From assembly GCA_901472455.1 (NCBI GenBank), contig LR590464.1, positions 3,782,001 to 3,846,000 of the forward strand: DNA of 64,000 bases, in the 5' to 3' direction. This DNA is from Leclercia adecarboxylata. Its GTDB lineage: Bacteria > Pseudomonadota > Gammaproteobacteria > Enterobacterales > Enterobacteriaceae. Numbering within the stretch: the stretch's first letter is position 1; each line of letters begins with the position of its first letter. The translations under genes were made by a program, and so were the position numbers. The notes beneath the pieces are model-generated. The model saw nothing but the letters and a program-made list of their open reading frames with translations, did not search any database and was not told where the DNA came from. Shown one piece after another: positions 10,898-25,800 of this stretch.

Positions 10898-13800
10898 ATG
10901 AGTAAAATCACTGTCCATCTCCAAACTGACGCACGTGGAAAGGGTAACAGACGGTCTCAGGTGACGCTGAATGATTCCTCCATCGTTAAAATCGATGCCG
11001 AACGCGCCGACATTCTCGGCTACGAACGCAGCGGTAACGACCTGATCGTTAAGCTGAATGATGGCGAAGTCATCACCCTCCAAAAACTTCTTTGTCGCGG
11101 GCGATCAGGGGATCAGCCAACTGGTGCTGGAGGAAAGCAACGGCGCCTTGTGGTGGATCGCCGATCCCATGGCGGCAGAGGGCTACCAGTCGATAGCCTC
11201 CATTGATGCCCTGCTGGCGGGAACAACCACCGCGTCGGCAGGTGAGGCGGCGATCTGGCCGTGGGCGTTGGGTGGCGTGGCAGTGGCAGGCGGCATTGCC
11301 CTGGCCGCAGGTGGCGGCGGCGGCGGTGGTGGTGGTGGCGGGAGCGACGACGATAATGGCAATGGCGGTGGCAACGGCGGGTGATGGGGATGGTGACGGC
11401 GCAACGGCGGTAACCCCACGCAGCCAGGCACCGATCCGAACGACACGACCCCACCGGGCGCGGCCAGCAACCTCAGATTCTCCGCAGATGGCACTCAGCT
11501 TAGCGGCAGCGCCGAAGCCAACAGCACCATCACCGTCACCGATGCCAACGGGAATGTGGTCGGCAAGAGGCCAGACCAACGACAACGGCGAGTTCAACCG
11601 TCGATTTGGGCCACGCCGTACACCAACGGCGAGACCCTGACCGTCACCCCGACTGACGGGGCAGGCAATACCGGACCGGGTACCCCGGTGACCGCAGTAG
11701 ATACAACCCCCCCGCAAGCCCCAATCCTCGACAGCGTTACCGATGATGTGGGCAGCGTAACCGGCACGCTCGCCAGCGGCCAGACCACCGATGATGCCCG
11801 TCCGACCTTTAGCGGCAGCGGCGAACCCGGCAGCACCATCACAATTTACGATAACGACGTCGCCATCGGCACGGCGCAGGTGAACAGCGACGGCAGCTGG
11901 AGCTTTACCCCTGACACCGCCCTGGGCGAAGGGGCGCATCAAATCACCACCCGGGCCACCGACGGCGCGGGCAATACCGGACCGGCCTCACCGGCATTCA
12001 GCTTTAACGTGGACACCGTTGCCCCGAATGCCCCTTCCAGCGTGACGATCACTGACACCACCGGGACGGTGCAGGGCGTGCTTACCGCCGGGCAAACCAC
12101 CGATGCCAACCGCCCTGCCCTGACCGGCACCGGCGAGGTGGGCAGCACCATCACGATCTATGACAACGGTCAGCCCGTGGGCCAGACCACGGTGGGGGAA
12201 GATGGCAAATGGAGCTTTACCCCAACGACCCCTCTCGCGGATGGCGCGCACAGCATCACCCTGACGGAGACCGATCTGACGGGCAACACCAGCGCCCCTT
12301 CCGCTCCGTTTGACTTTACCATTGACCGCACCCCGCCGGACCAGCCGACCATCAGCCTGATCCCTGGCGGCACCGAGGTCATCGGCACCGCCGAGCCAGG
12401 CAGCACGATCACCATCACCAACGGTAGCGGAACGGTGATTGGTACCGGCCAGACCGATGCCAATGGCGACTACAACGTGGTTCTCACCGAGCCACAAACC
12501 GAGGGGAATACCCTCAACGTGGTGGCCTCCGATGCCGCCGGGAACCAGAGCCAGCCAGTGAGTACCGTGGTGGGCGATGTCACCCCGCCTGACGCACCGA
12601 CCGATCTGGCGATCAATCCTGAAGGCACGGTGGTGACCGGTAAGGCGGAAGCAGGCAGCACCGTCACCCTTCGCGATGGCGACGACGTCATCGGCAGAGG
12701 CGTTGCCGGCCCTGACGGCAGCTTCGAAATTCTCCTCAGCACCCCGCGCCTGAACGGACAGGAACTGGTGGCCACCGCTACCGACCCGGCGGGCAATACC
12801 GGGCCGGAAGGCAGTGTGACTGCACCGGACGTCACCCCGCCGCAGGCCCCGCTCATCACCAGCGTGGTGGATGACGTAGAGGGCCTTACCGGCGTGGTGG
12901 GCAACGGTCAGGTCACTAATGACTCCCGTCCGCTCATCACGGGTACCGGCGAACCGGGCGCGACCATTAATATCTACAACGGCGAGGCCCTGGTGGGGAC
13001 TGCCGAAGTGGATGAGAACGGCAACTGGACCACCGAGCTGGAGCTAAGCGGCGACGGCGGCTACGTCCTGACGGCGCAAGCCGTTGATAGCAATGACAAC
13101 CGCAGCGAAATCTCCAACAGCTGGAGCATCATCCTTGATGCCACGCCACCGGCCACGCCAGCCATTTCCCAGGTGATCAACGATCTGCCTGAGACCGCAG
13201 AAGCCATCGCCAACAATGGCACCACCAACGACAACCGCCCAACCCTGTACGGCACCGGCGAAGCGGGTTCGACGATCAGCATTCGGGTGGATGGCGTAGA
13301 GATCGGCACCGCCCAGGTGGGCAACGGCGGGGAGTGGAGCTTCACCCCAGCCACGGCGCTGGCGGATGGTCTGCACGAGATCACCACGGTGGCAAAAGAT
13401 GCCGCCGGGAACAGCAGCCCGGCTTCCGGGGCCTTTACCCTGACCATTGATACCGTCGCCCCGGACGTTCCGGTGATCACCCGGATCGAAGACAACACCG
13501 GCAGCGTGCAGGGGGATGTCAGCAACAACGTCCCGACTGACGAAACCCGTCCGGTGATCCACGGCAGCGGCCCGGCGAATGCGCAGATCAGCATCTATGA
13601 AGGCACCACTCTGCTCGGCACCACCACCAGCAATGCGGAGGGTATCTGGAGTCTGCAGCTTGCCACCCCGCTGGTTAACGGCACCCACGTCCTGACCGCA
13701 TCGGTGAGAGATGCAGTCGGCAACGTCTCCACCTCCGACAGCTTTAACCTGGTGGTGGATACCCTGGCCCCGGCCACTCCGGGAGTACCGGCGATCACCG

Positions 13801-16800
13801 TCAACCCTGACGGAAGCGGCGAAGAGCCGCTCACCTCCGGCGGCAGCACCCGCGACACCACCCCAACCCTGAGCGGCACCGGGACAGAAGGCGATATCGT
13901 CACCATCTACGACGGCACCACCAAAATCGGGGAAACCACCATTCCGCCTGGCGGCAACTGGACCTGGACCCCGCCAGCCGGGCTGCCAAATGGCACCTAC
14001 GATCTCAGCCTGACCGTGACCAACAAAGATGGCGCGGGTAACGAGAGCGCCCCGTCGCAGCCGGTGTCTATCACTATCGACACCGACGCGCCGGATAAAC
14101 CTGACGTGCCGGTGGTCACCGATAACGTCAGCGACATTACCGGGCCGGTGGACAACAACGGCGCGACCAACGACACCCGTCCGGTACTGAGTGGCACCGG
14201 CACACCGGATGACGTGATCAGCATCTACGACCAGACCGCGGACGGTAACGTGCTGGTGGGCGAAGTGGTGGTGGATCTCAACGGCAACTGGACATGGCGT
14301 TCAGAGACGCCGCTGGCCGAGGGGGCGCACAGCTTTACCGTCATCGCCACCGATGCCGCGGGCAACGCCTCGGTGGTGTCGGACACCATTACCGTGACCG
14401 TTGACAGCCAGCTCCCGGAGATCCCGCTGATTAGCAGCGTGGATGGCATCGCCCGCGGGCGGCAGCACCAACGACACCACCCAACCGTCACCGGGACCGG
14501 CGAAAACGGCACCACGGTGATCCTCTACAGCAATGGCGTTGAAGTGGGACGCGGGCTGGTCAGCAACGGCAACTGGTCCATCACCACGGCCGCGCTGAAG
14601 GATGGCGCGACCACCCTCACCGTAGCGGCAGTGGATGCCGCCGGGAACGTCAGCAGCGCCGGAAGCGACTTTACTTTCACCATCCGACACCGTGCCGCCG
14701 GGCAACCCGCAACTGCTGGAGATCTCTGACAGCACGCTGGCGAACGGCACGCTGTACGTGAACAGCGGCACCCCGACTCTCAGCGGTACCGGCGAACCGT
14801 TAAGCACCGTTACCGTCTCCGTTGACGGCAATCCTCTCGGCGAGGTACAGGTCAACGAGCAGGGGCAGTGGACCTTCCCGCTGCCGGTCGGCACGACGCT
14901 GTCCGATAATCCGCATACCATCACCGTGGTAGCGCGCGACGCGGCGGGCAACACCAGCGAAAGCGGCCCGGTCAGCGTGGTCGTCGATACTGACGCGCCG
15001 GACGCGCCGGTGGTCAGCGAGGTCGTCTCCGGCGTACGCCGCTGACCGGCACCCGCCGAAGCAGGTACTACCATTACGGTCACTGGCCCGGGTAACGTGG
15101 TGTTGGGCACCGCCGTGACCAATGCGCAGGGGCAGTTCTCCCGTGGCCCTGACCCCACCGCAGTACAACGAAACCACGCTGAACGTGGTGGCGAGCGATC
15201 CGGCGGGTAACGCCAGCGATCCGGTGAGCTTTGACCGTCCTGCCGACGCCACAATTGCCGGACGTTCCTGTTATCGACGCCCATCCCTGGATGACAACGG
15301 CACCGCCGGTGACGTCAACGTCAAAGGTGGCAGCTCCCAACGACGCCACCCCTACCCTCACCGGTACGGCAATCGCGGGCAGCCTGGTCACCATTTACCT
15401 GGACGGCAGCACCACGGCGCTGGGCACCGTCATTGCCAACGAAGTGACGGGGGCCTGGTCGTTCCCGATTTCAGATGCCCTGGCTGAAGGCAGCCACAGC
15501 TTCAGCGTGACCGCTACCGTCGACGACCAGACCAGCGGCCAGTCTCCGGGGGCGACGGTCAATATCGATCTCACCCCACCTGCCGCCCCATCGTTTGGCA
15601 GCGTGGTGGACGACGTTGGCCCGCAGACCGGCACAGTGGTCAGTGGCAGACCTACCAATGATGACCTGCCGACCTTCACCGGCACGGCAACGCCGGGCGA
15701 TGTGATCCGCCTTTACGCCGACAATACCCTGATCGGCACCGCGACGGTGGGCAACACCGGGGCCTGGAGCATCACCCTGGCCAACCGCTGGATGATGGCA
15801 CCTACGCCCTGACCCTCAGCGCCACCGATCCAGCCGGGAACGAAAGCCGCGTTCGGAAGCCTTCTCCCTGGTGGTGAATACCACTGCGGACGCCCCAATC
15901 ATCACCGGGGCCAACGATGACGTCGGGCCGGTTACCGGCACGTCGCCAACAACGGCAGCACCGATGACAACACCCCAACCCTGACGGGCACCGCGGAAGC
16001 GGGCAGCAGCGTCGCCATCTACGACGGCATTAGGCTGATTGCAGCCGTCACCGCCAGCGCCACGGGTGCCTGGAGCTTCACGCCGACCACCGTGCTGGCG
16101 GAAGGTCAGCACGTCTTTACCGCCGTCGCCACCGATAGCGCGGGCAACGTCAGCCCGATCTCCGGTTCCTACACCCTGACCGTTGACGTGACCCCACCGG
16201 CCACGCCGCTGATCACCAGCATCAACGACGATGTGGCGGGCAATACCGGCCTGCTGACCAACGGGCAGGTCACCAACGATGTGCGCCCGGAACTGACCGG
16301 CACCGGCGTGGCGGGCAGCACGGTTCACATTCTGGATAATGGGGTGGAGATCGGCACCGCGCTGGTCAGCGCCAGCGGCAACTGGAGCTTTACGCCATCT
16401 ACCGATCTGGCCTCAGGGCCACACGATCTGCGCGTTAACGCTACCGATGCCGCGGGCAACGTCTCCGGCGCCTCGCCGATCTTCAACATCACTATCGATA
16501 TCACTGCCCCGTCGGCACCGGTGCTGGACACCGTGGTGGATGATGTCGGCACGGTGACCGGCACGCTGGACAGCGGCGATGTCACTAACGACGCCCGTCC
16601 AACCTTTACCGGCAGCGGCGAAGTGGGTGCACTATCCGCATTCTTGTCCGATGATCAGGAGATCGGTACCGCGGTGGTTAACGCCTCGGGCAGCTGGACC
16701 TTTACCCCGGAGACGGCGCTCGAAGAAGGCTCGCGCAGCATCCGCTTTACCGCCACCGACACCGCCGGGAACACCGGTCCCGCCAGCGAACCGTTTATTC

Positions 16801-19800
16801 TGACGGTCGATACGCTGGCACCCTGCGGCCCCGACGCTCACCGCCATCAGCGATAACGTGGGTCCTATCCAGACGCCAATCACCACCTCCGGCCAGGTCA
16901 CCGATGACGCCTTACCAGGGTTAACCGGCACCGCTGAAGCCAACGCCACCGTGGTGATTTACGACAACGGTGCCCAGGTCGCCACCGTGCAGGCCACGGA
17001 AACCGGGGAGTGGAGTTGGACCCCAACCACGGCCCTGAGCAACGGCAGCCACACCTTTACCACCAGCGCCATTGACGCGGCGGGCAACCTCAGCGAAACC
17101 TCGCCGGGCTTCACGCTGATTGTCGATACCCTGAAACCAACCGCGCCAGTGATCGCGCTGGCGATTGACGATGTTGACCCGGTGACCGGGGCGCTCACCA
17201 GCGGCCGCACCACCAACGATCAACAGCCTGTGCTCACCGGTACCAGCGAACCAAATGCCCGGGTGCAGATTTTCAATGGTGAGACCCTGATCGGTGAAGG
17301 CATTGCCAATGCCAATGGCAGCTGGTCGATCGAGGTGAATACACAGCTTAGCGATGATGTGTACAGCTTCACCGCGGTGGCGATCGATGCGGCAGGGAAT
17401 ATCAGCGATCCGTCCGCGCCGTTTACCCTGACAATAGATACCCAGTTGCCAGACGCGCCTGTTCTGGTCTCGGTCACGGATGATGTGGGCGAGCCGGTGG
17501 ATCTCACCCAGTGGCCAGTTGACCAACGACGCCAGACCGACCCTCAGCGGCACGGCCGAGGCGGGCAGCACGGTGAACATTTACGACGGCACCACCCTGC
17601 TGGGCAGTGCTACTGTTGGGGCGAACAACGCCTGGAGCTTTACCCCAAACGACGCCGCTGGCTGACGGGGAACATACGCTCACGGTGACCACCACCGATG
17701 CGGCGGGCAACGTCAGCCCACCTAACGAAGGGTTTGTCATCAACGTCGATGCCACCGCCCCGGTCGCACCGCTCATCACCTCGGTGGTGGATAACGTCGG
17801 CTCGGTGCAAGGTCCGGTGCTTAACGGCAACCCGACCAACGACACCCGTCCGACCCTCAACGGCACCGCCGAAGCCGGCGCAACCGTGCGCATTTACGAC
17901 GGTGAGACCCTGGTAGGCGAGACCCTCGCCAACGATCAGGGACAGTGGACGCTGGATGAAACCCTCATTGCCCTTGAGGATGGCGAGCATACCTTCACCG
18001 CCATTGCCACCGATGCGGCGGGCAACCTCAGCGCGGCATCCCCGGTGACTTCCATCACCGTTGATACCCTTGCCCCGGGCGCACCGGACAGCTTCACGGT
18101 CCTTAACAATGGCAGCACCCTCACTGGCCGGGGTGAAGCAGGCAGTACCATCACCGTGCGCGATGGCAACACGGTGATCGGCACCGGGGTGGTCAATGAC
18201 AGCGGCAGCTTCTCCATCACCCTTACCACGCCGAAACAGAACGGCGAACTGCTGACGGTCACCGCCACCGACAGAGCCGGAAACACCGGGGCGGAAGGCC
18301 AGATCGCCGCCCCGGACACCACGCCTCCGGCCATCCCGGTGATTGTGGATGTGGTGGACAACGTGCCCGGCGTGACCGGCACCATCACTGACGGGCAAAC
18401 CACCAACGATGCAACGCCGCTGATCCGCGGCACCGGCCCTGCCAACACGACGATTCAACTCTATAGCGGCACGACGCTGATCGGCACCACGCAGACCGGC
18501 GAGGGCGGCACCTGGGAGATCCAGCTCACCGCCGCGCTGCCTGACGGCGGCCACGTACTCACGGCGCAATCCGTGGATACCACGGGCAACGCCAGCGCCG
18601 CTTCCAACAGCTGGAGCATTGTGGTTGATGCCACCGCCCCGGACGCCCCGGCGATCACCTCCGTGATCAACGATCTCTCCGGCACCGCGGTTATCATCGG
18701 GAACAACACCGCCACTAACGACACCCGTCCGACTCTGAACGGCACCGGGGAAGCCGGGGCCACCATCAGCCATTCAGGTGGATGGCGTGGAAGTCGCACG
18801 ACCCAGGTAGGGACAGGAGGCACATGGAGCTTCACCCCGGAAGACCCGCTCACCGAGGGGCCACACGCGATCATCGTCGTGGCGACGGATGCCGCGGGTA
18901 ACACCGGCGAGGCCTCCCCGGCCTTTAACGTCACCATCGACACCGTACCGCCTGTTGCCCCGGTCATTCACCCTGGCCGTGGACAGCACGGGCAGCGTCA
19001 CGGGCGACGTGGTCAGCGATCAGCCGACCGACGAAACCCTGCCGTTGATCCGGGGAACAGGCCCGGCAAACGCGCAGATTAGCCTCTATGAAGGCACCAC
19101 CCTGCTCGGCACCGCCACCACCAGCGCGACGGGGGCATGGAGCGTGCAACTGACGACCCCGCTGGGTAATGGCAACGCACGCCCTGACCGCCACGGTCAG
19201 CGATGCGGCAGGCAATACCGCCGTTTCCAACACCTTTTACCTGGTGGTGGATAACGTGGCCCCTGCCACACCGGCTATCCCGGACATTACCGTCAACCCT
19301 GACGGCACGGGGAGAGATCGCCCTTACCGGCGGCGGTAGCACCCGCGATACCCACCCCAACCCTGAGCGGCACCGGGAATGAGGGGGATATCGTCACCAT
19401 CTACAACCGGCACCACCCCGATCGGTGAAACCACCGTCCAGCCAGGCGGCACCTGGACCTGGACCCCGCCAGAAAGTCTGCCAAATGGCACCTACGACCT
19501 CAGCCTGACCGTGACCAACAGTGACGGCGCGGGCAACGAGAGCGCCCCGTCGCAGCCGGTGTCCATTACCATCGATACCGATGCTCCAACCGCACCGGGT
19601 CTGCCAGTGGTAACGGATAACGTCAGCGACATTACCGGGCCGGTGGGCAATAACGGTGCCACCAACGACACCCGTCCGGTGCTGAGCGGCACCGGCACAC
19701 CGGATGACGTGATCAGCATCTATGACCAGACCACCACAGGTAACGTGCTGGTGGGGCGAAGTGGTAGTGGATATCAACGGCAACTGGACATGGCGTTCAG

Positions 19801-22800
19801 AGACGCCGCTGGCCGAGGGGTCGCACAGCTTCACCCTCACTGCCACCGATGAGGCGGGCAACGTCTCTGAGCTTTCCGGCACCATGACCGTGACCGTCGA
19901 CAGCCTCGTGCCTGAGATCCCGGTCATCACCAGCGTGGATGATAACGTTGGGCCGGTCACCGGCAATATCGCGGCGGGCAGCAGCAGCAACGGCAACATC
20001 CCAACCGTCACCGGCACCGGGGGAGAACGGCACCACCGTCATTCTCTACAGCAACGGTATCGAAGTGGGACGCGGCCTGGTCAGCAACGGCACCTGGACC
20101 ATCACCACGCCAGTGCTGAAGGATGGCGCGACCACCCTCACCGTGGCAGCAATAGATGCCGCCGGGAACGTCAGCGAGGCGGGCAGTAACTTTGCCTTTC
20201 ACCATCGACACCGTGCCACCGGCAATCCCGCAGCTGCTGGAGATCTCCGACAGCACCCTCGCCAACGGCACGCTCTACGCTAACAGCAGCACCCCAACGC
20301 TGAGCGGCACCGGCGAACCGCTGAGCACCGTTACCGTCTCCGTTGACGGCAATCCTGTTGGCGAGGTGCAGGTCAACGCACAGGGACAATGGACGCTGCC
20401 GATCCCGGTCGGCACGCCGCTGTCTGATACTACGCATACCCTCACCGTGGTGGCGCGCGATGCGGCGGGCAACACCAGCCAAAGCGGCCCGGTCAGCGTG
20501 GTCATCGATACTGACGCACCAGATGCGCCTGCGGTTACCGACATCGTTTCCGGCGGTACACCGCTGACCGGCACCGCCGAAGCGGGTACCACCATTACGG
20601 TCACTGGCCCGAATAACGTGGTGTTGGGCACCGCCGTGACCAACGCGCAGGGACAATTCTCCGTGGCCCTGACCCCGCCGCAAAGCGATGCGGTGACCCT
20701 CACCCTGACCGCCAGCGACCCGGCGGGCAACCTCAGCGGCCCGGCAACCTATGACGTCCCGGCCACGCCTGCGCTGCCGGATGTCCCGACGATCGATGCC
20801 ATCCTGGATGACAACGGCACCGGCGGTAACGTCAACGTCAAAGGCGGCAGCTCCAACGATGCCACCCCGACCCTCACCGGTACGGCGATCCCGGGCAGCC
20901 TGGTCACCATTTATCTGGACGGCAGCACCACCGCGCTGGGCACGGTGACTGCCGATGCCACCTCCGGGGCCTGGACATTCCCGGTCTCTACCCTTGGGGA
21001 AGGCAGCCACAGCTTCAGCGTGACCGCCACCGTTGATGGCCAGACCAGCGGCCAGTCGCCAGCGGCGACAGTCAATATCGATCTGACGCCACCTGCTGCG
21101 CCGGTGTTTGGCACCCTGGTGGATGACGTGGGCACCATCACCGGATCGGTGGTCAGCGGCAGACCGACCGACGACAACCAACCGGTGCTGAGCGGCACGG
21201 CAACGCCGGGGGATGTGATTAACGTCTTTTCCGGCGATACCCTGCTCGGTAGCGTCCCGGTGAGCGCCACCGGTGCCTGGAGCTTTACCCTGCCTCAGGC
21301 GCTGGACGACGGCACTTATACCCTGACCCTCAGCGCCACCGATCCGGCGGGCAACGAAAGCCTGCGCTCGGATCCGTTCTCGCTGGTGGTGGATACCGTG
21401 ACGGCTACACCGGTTATCACCGGCGCCAACGATGACGTCGGCCCGGTCACCGGTAACGTCGCCAGCGGCGGGTTCACCAACGACAACACGCCAACCCTGT
21501 CGGGTAGCGCGGAAGCGGGCAGCAGCGTCGCCATCTACGAAGGCAGCCGCCTGCTCGGCACCGTGCTGGCCAACGCCAGCGGTATCTGGAGCTTTACACC
21601 AACGACGGTGCTGGCTGAAGGCGAACATCGCTTTACCGCCATCGCAACCGACACCGCAGGTAACGTCAGCCCGCTTTCCGGGGAGTATGTCCTGACCGTC
21701 GATATGACCCCACCGGCCACCCCGGTGCTGGTCAGCGTTAACGACGACGTGGCAGGCAATACCGGCCCGCTGGTGAACGGCCAGCTCACCAACGATGCCC
21801 GGCCAGAACTGACCGGCACCGGCGTGGCGGGCAGCACCGTGCACATCCTGGATAACGGTATCGAGATCGGCACCGCGCTGGTCAACGTCAGCGGTAGCTG
21901 GAGCTTTATTCCAACCAGCGATCTGGCTCAGGGGGCGCACGCGCTGCGCGTCAACGCTACCGATGCGGCAGGTAACGTCTCGGGCACCTCTCCGGCCTTC
22001 TCGCTGAACGTAGATACCGTTGCCCCACTGGCGCCGGTGCTCTCCAGCGTGGTGGATGATGTCGGGACCATCACCGGCACGATCAACAACGGCGGCATTA
22101 CCAACGACAACCGTCCAACCTTCACCGGCACCGGTGAAGCTGGCTCCACGGTTCGCGTTCTTGTCGACGGGCAGGAGATCGGCAGCGCGGTGGTGAATGC
22201 GTCGGGCAGTTTGGACCTTTACGCCTGACACCCTCATCGAAGACGGGCTGCACAGCGTGACCCTGACGGCCCACCGATCCCGCCGGGAATACCGGTCCTG
22301 TCAGCGGTGCCTTTACCCTGACGGTGGATACGCTGGCACCCGCGGCACCGACCATTGTCGCGGCCGCCGACAACGTTGGCCCGATCCAGACCCCACTCAC
22401 CACCTCCGGTCAGGTCACCGACGATGCCACTCCAACCCTGTCGGGCAGAGCCGCCGCTAACGCCACGGTGACTGTCTATAACAATGGCGTCTCCCTCGGC
22501 ACCGTGCAGGCCACCGCCGCAGGCGACTGGACCTTCACACCCGAAAACGCACTGGACAATGGCAGCCACACCTTCACCGCCACTGCCGTCGATGCGGCAG
22601 GCAACCTCAGTGAGGTCTCGGCAGGCTTCACGGTGATTGTGGACACCCTTAAACCGGTCGCGCCGGTCATCGCCCTGGCTCAGGATGATGTCGGTTCAGT
22701 TACGGGTGCGCTCACCAGCGGTCAGCGCACCGACGACACCCTGCCGGTGCTCTCCGGCACCAGCGAACCGAATGCCCGGGTGCAGATCTTTGAAGGCCAG

Positions 22801-25800
22801 GCCCTGCTGGGTACCGCCACTGCCGATGCCAACGGCAACTGGACGATCCCGCTGACCACGCCGCTCACCAACGCCCTGCACAACTTTACGGCGGTGGCGA
22901 CGGATGCGGCAGGCAACAGCAGCGATCCTTCTGCGACCTTCAGCCTGACGGTAGATACCCAGCCCGCCAGCAGTACCGGTTCTGGTCTCGGTGGTGGATG
23001 ATGTCGGCACCCAGGTGTCGCTCACCAGCGGTCAGTTGACCAATGATGCCAGACCAACCCTGAACGGCACGGCGGAAGCTGGCGCTACGGTGAACGTCTA
23101 CGACGGCGATCGACTGCTGGGCAGCGTGGTGGCCGACGCTAACAACGCCTGGAGCTTTACCCCAACGACGCCGCTGGCAGACGGACAGCACACCCTGACG
23201 GTGACCGCCACCGATGCGGTGGGCAACGTGAGCCTGCCAACCGCTGGCTTTAACCTTAACCTCGATGCTACCGCCCGGGCGCGCCTGTCATCACCTCGGT
23301 GGTGGATGACGTCGGCTCGATTCAGGGTCCGGTACTCAATGGCAATCCGACTAACGACAACCGTCCGACCCTCAACGGCACAGCCGAAGGCCGGTGCAAC
23401 CGTTCGCATCTACGACGGCACCACTCTGGTGGGCGAGGTCACGGCGAACGCCCAAGGCCAGTGGACGCTGGCGCAGACCACCACCACCCTCACCGACGGG
23501 GTGCATAACTTCACCGCTACCGCCACCGATGCGGCGGGCAACCTCAGCGCGGCATCGCCGGTGACCTCCATCACCGGTCGATACCGTAGCGCCGGGTGCG
23601 CCGGGCGGCTTCACCGTGCTTAACAGCGGCGGCCAGGTCAACGGCACCGCCGAGGCGGGCAGTACCGTGACCATTCTCGGCACTGACAACGTGACGGTGC
23701 TGGGCACCGGCGTCGCTGACGCCACCCGGGAAGTTCAGCATCAACGCCTCACCACGCCCACAGGTTAACGCCGAACTGCTGCACGTCTTTGCCACCGACC
23801 GGGCCGGTAACGCCGGGCTGACGGTGGATCTGCGGATGCCGTACTCGCAGGTGCCAAACCCACCCGGCCATCACCAGCGTGAACGACAATGTGGGCAGCA
23901 TCATCGGCAACCTGCTGAACGGGCAGAGCACGGACGATACCACCCCAACCCTGACCGGGACCGCGCAGCCGTCCTCCACCATCACCCTGTATGACAACAA
24001 CGTGTTGTTAGCCACGGTGACCACCAACAGCGCGGGGGTCTGGACCTGGACCCCAACCGTGCCGCTGAGTAATGGTCCTCACGCCTTTACCGCCACCGCA
24101 GGCAATGCGGCGGGCACCAGCGCCGTGACGCCGCTGAGTTCGATTGTGGTGGATACCGTTGCGCCGGGCACCCCGCAGGGGACCTTCAACGCCGACGGCA
24201 GCGTCCTGAGCGGTACTGCCGAAGCGGGGCAGCACCATCACCCTGCTGCTGAGCGATAACAGCGTAGTGACCACCACCGCCAACGCGCAGGGCAACTGGA
24301 GCTACACCTTCACCGATAAGCAGTCCGAAGGGGAGCGGATCACCCTGTCGGCCACCGATGCGGCGGGTAATACCTCCGTCACCGGCACGGTGATTGCGCC
24401 AAAACCTGCCGCTGTCGGCCAGTGACAACGTGGTGGGGCTGGCCCTGACCACCAACGCCACCGTCAGCACTGCCCAGTACAGTGACTATGGCGTTCAGCT
24501 GGTGGGCGGCGTCGGCAACGTGCTGTCGCTGCTGGGGGAAAACTCGGCCCAGGTGACCTTCAAGCGTACCGACCGGCGGTAGCGCAGACATGGAGATCAA
24601 CGCCAGCGCTACCGGCATTGTCCTCTCCCTGCTCAACACCCTGGAGATCATCGTTCAGCGCTGGAACGGCACCACATGGACTACAGAAGTGGATACCGGC
24701 CTGCCGCAGTTCGCTAACCTGTTGACCCTCGGGGCCAGCGGCGTGACGCTGAACCTGACCGGCCTGCCGGGCGGGCAGTATCGCGTGCTGAGCTACAACT
24801 CCAACCTGCTGGCGACCGGGTCGTACACCAGCCTTGATGTGGACGTCACGCAAACCACCGCGGGCACCCTGACCGGCACGCTGGTGCAAAACGGCAACGT
24901 CATCACCGACGTGGATCCGGTGAGCGGTAGCGACAGCGCCCCGAACGGCACGGTGGTCACCAGCGTGACCAACGCCAACGGCGTCACGGTCAACGTGGCG
25001 GCGGGTGCGGCAGGTACCACCATCAACGGGCTGTACGGCACCCTGACCCTGCATACTGACGGGAGCTATAACCTACACCCTGACCAACACCAGCGCCTCG
25101 GTGCTGGGCCGGACCGATACCTTCACCTACAACATCGCCGGGAAAGGGGCCACGGACGACGCCCGCCTGGTGATCACCCTGGGTGAAAAACACGGTGCGC
25201 AAACAGCGTGACGGCAGTGGACGATACCGCCTCCCTGACCTTCAACACGCAGGTGCAGGCTATCGACTACGGTCCATCGAGCCAGAGCGGCTTTACCGTG
25301 GTGGGCGTCAACCTGGGTAACGTGCTGAATCTCAACCTGCTGGACGATCGCAGCGAGACGATGAAGTACAGCGTGCAGGAAGGCACCACCCGCACCATGA
25401 CCATTCAGGGGTCTGTTGGCGGGGTTGCCCTGGCGTCGGTGTTTGACCTCTATATCTACAAGTTCAACCCGGCGACCCAGAGCTATGAGCGGATGCGCAC
25501 CGAGTCAGGCTGGCTGCGTGCGCCGCTGCTGGGCGGCACCTCAGCGCCGCTGACGCTGACCCTGCCGGCAGGGGAATACATCTTCCTGATGAACACCGTC
25601 TCAGGGATCACCGCCCTGACCGGCTACCAGATCAACATCCTGGAAGATCATGTTTATGCCGTCACCAGCACCACCGCCGCGACGAACCGGCGACGTGCTG
25701 CAGAGTGACATTGTGCCAGCAGGCACCTTCGTCACCCAGGTGAACGGCGTTGACGTGAACGCCACGGGCACCACCCGCATTGAGGGGCAGTACGGCACCC

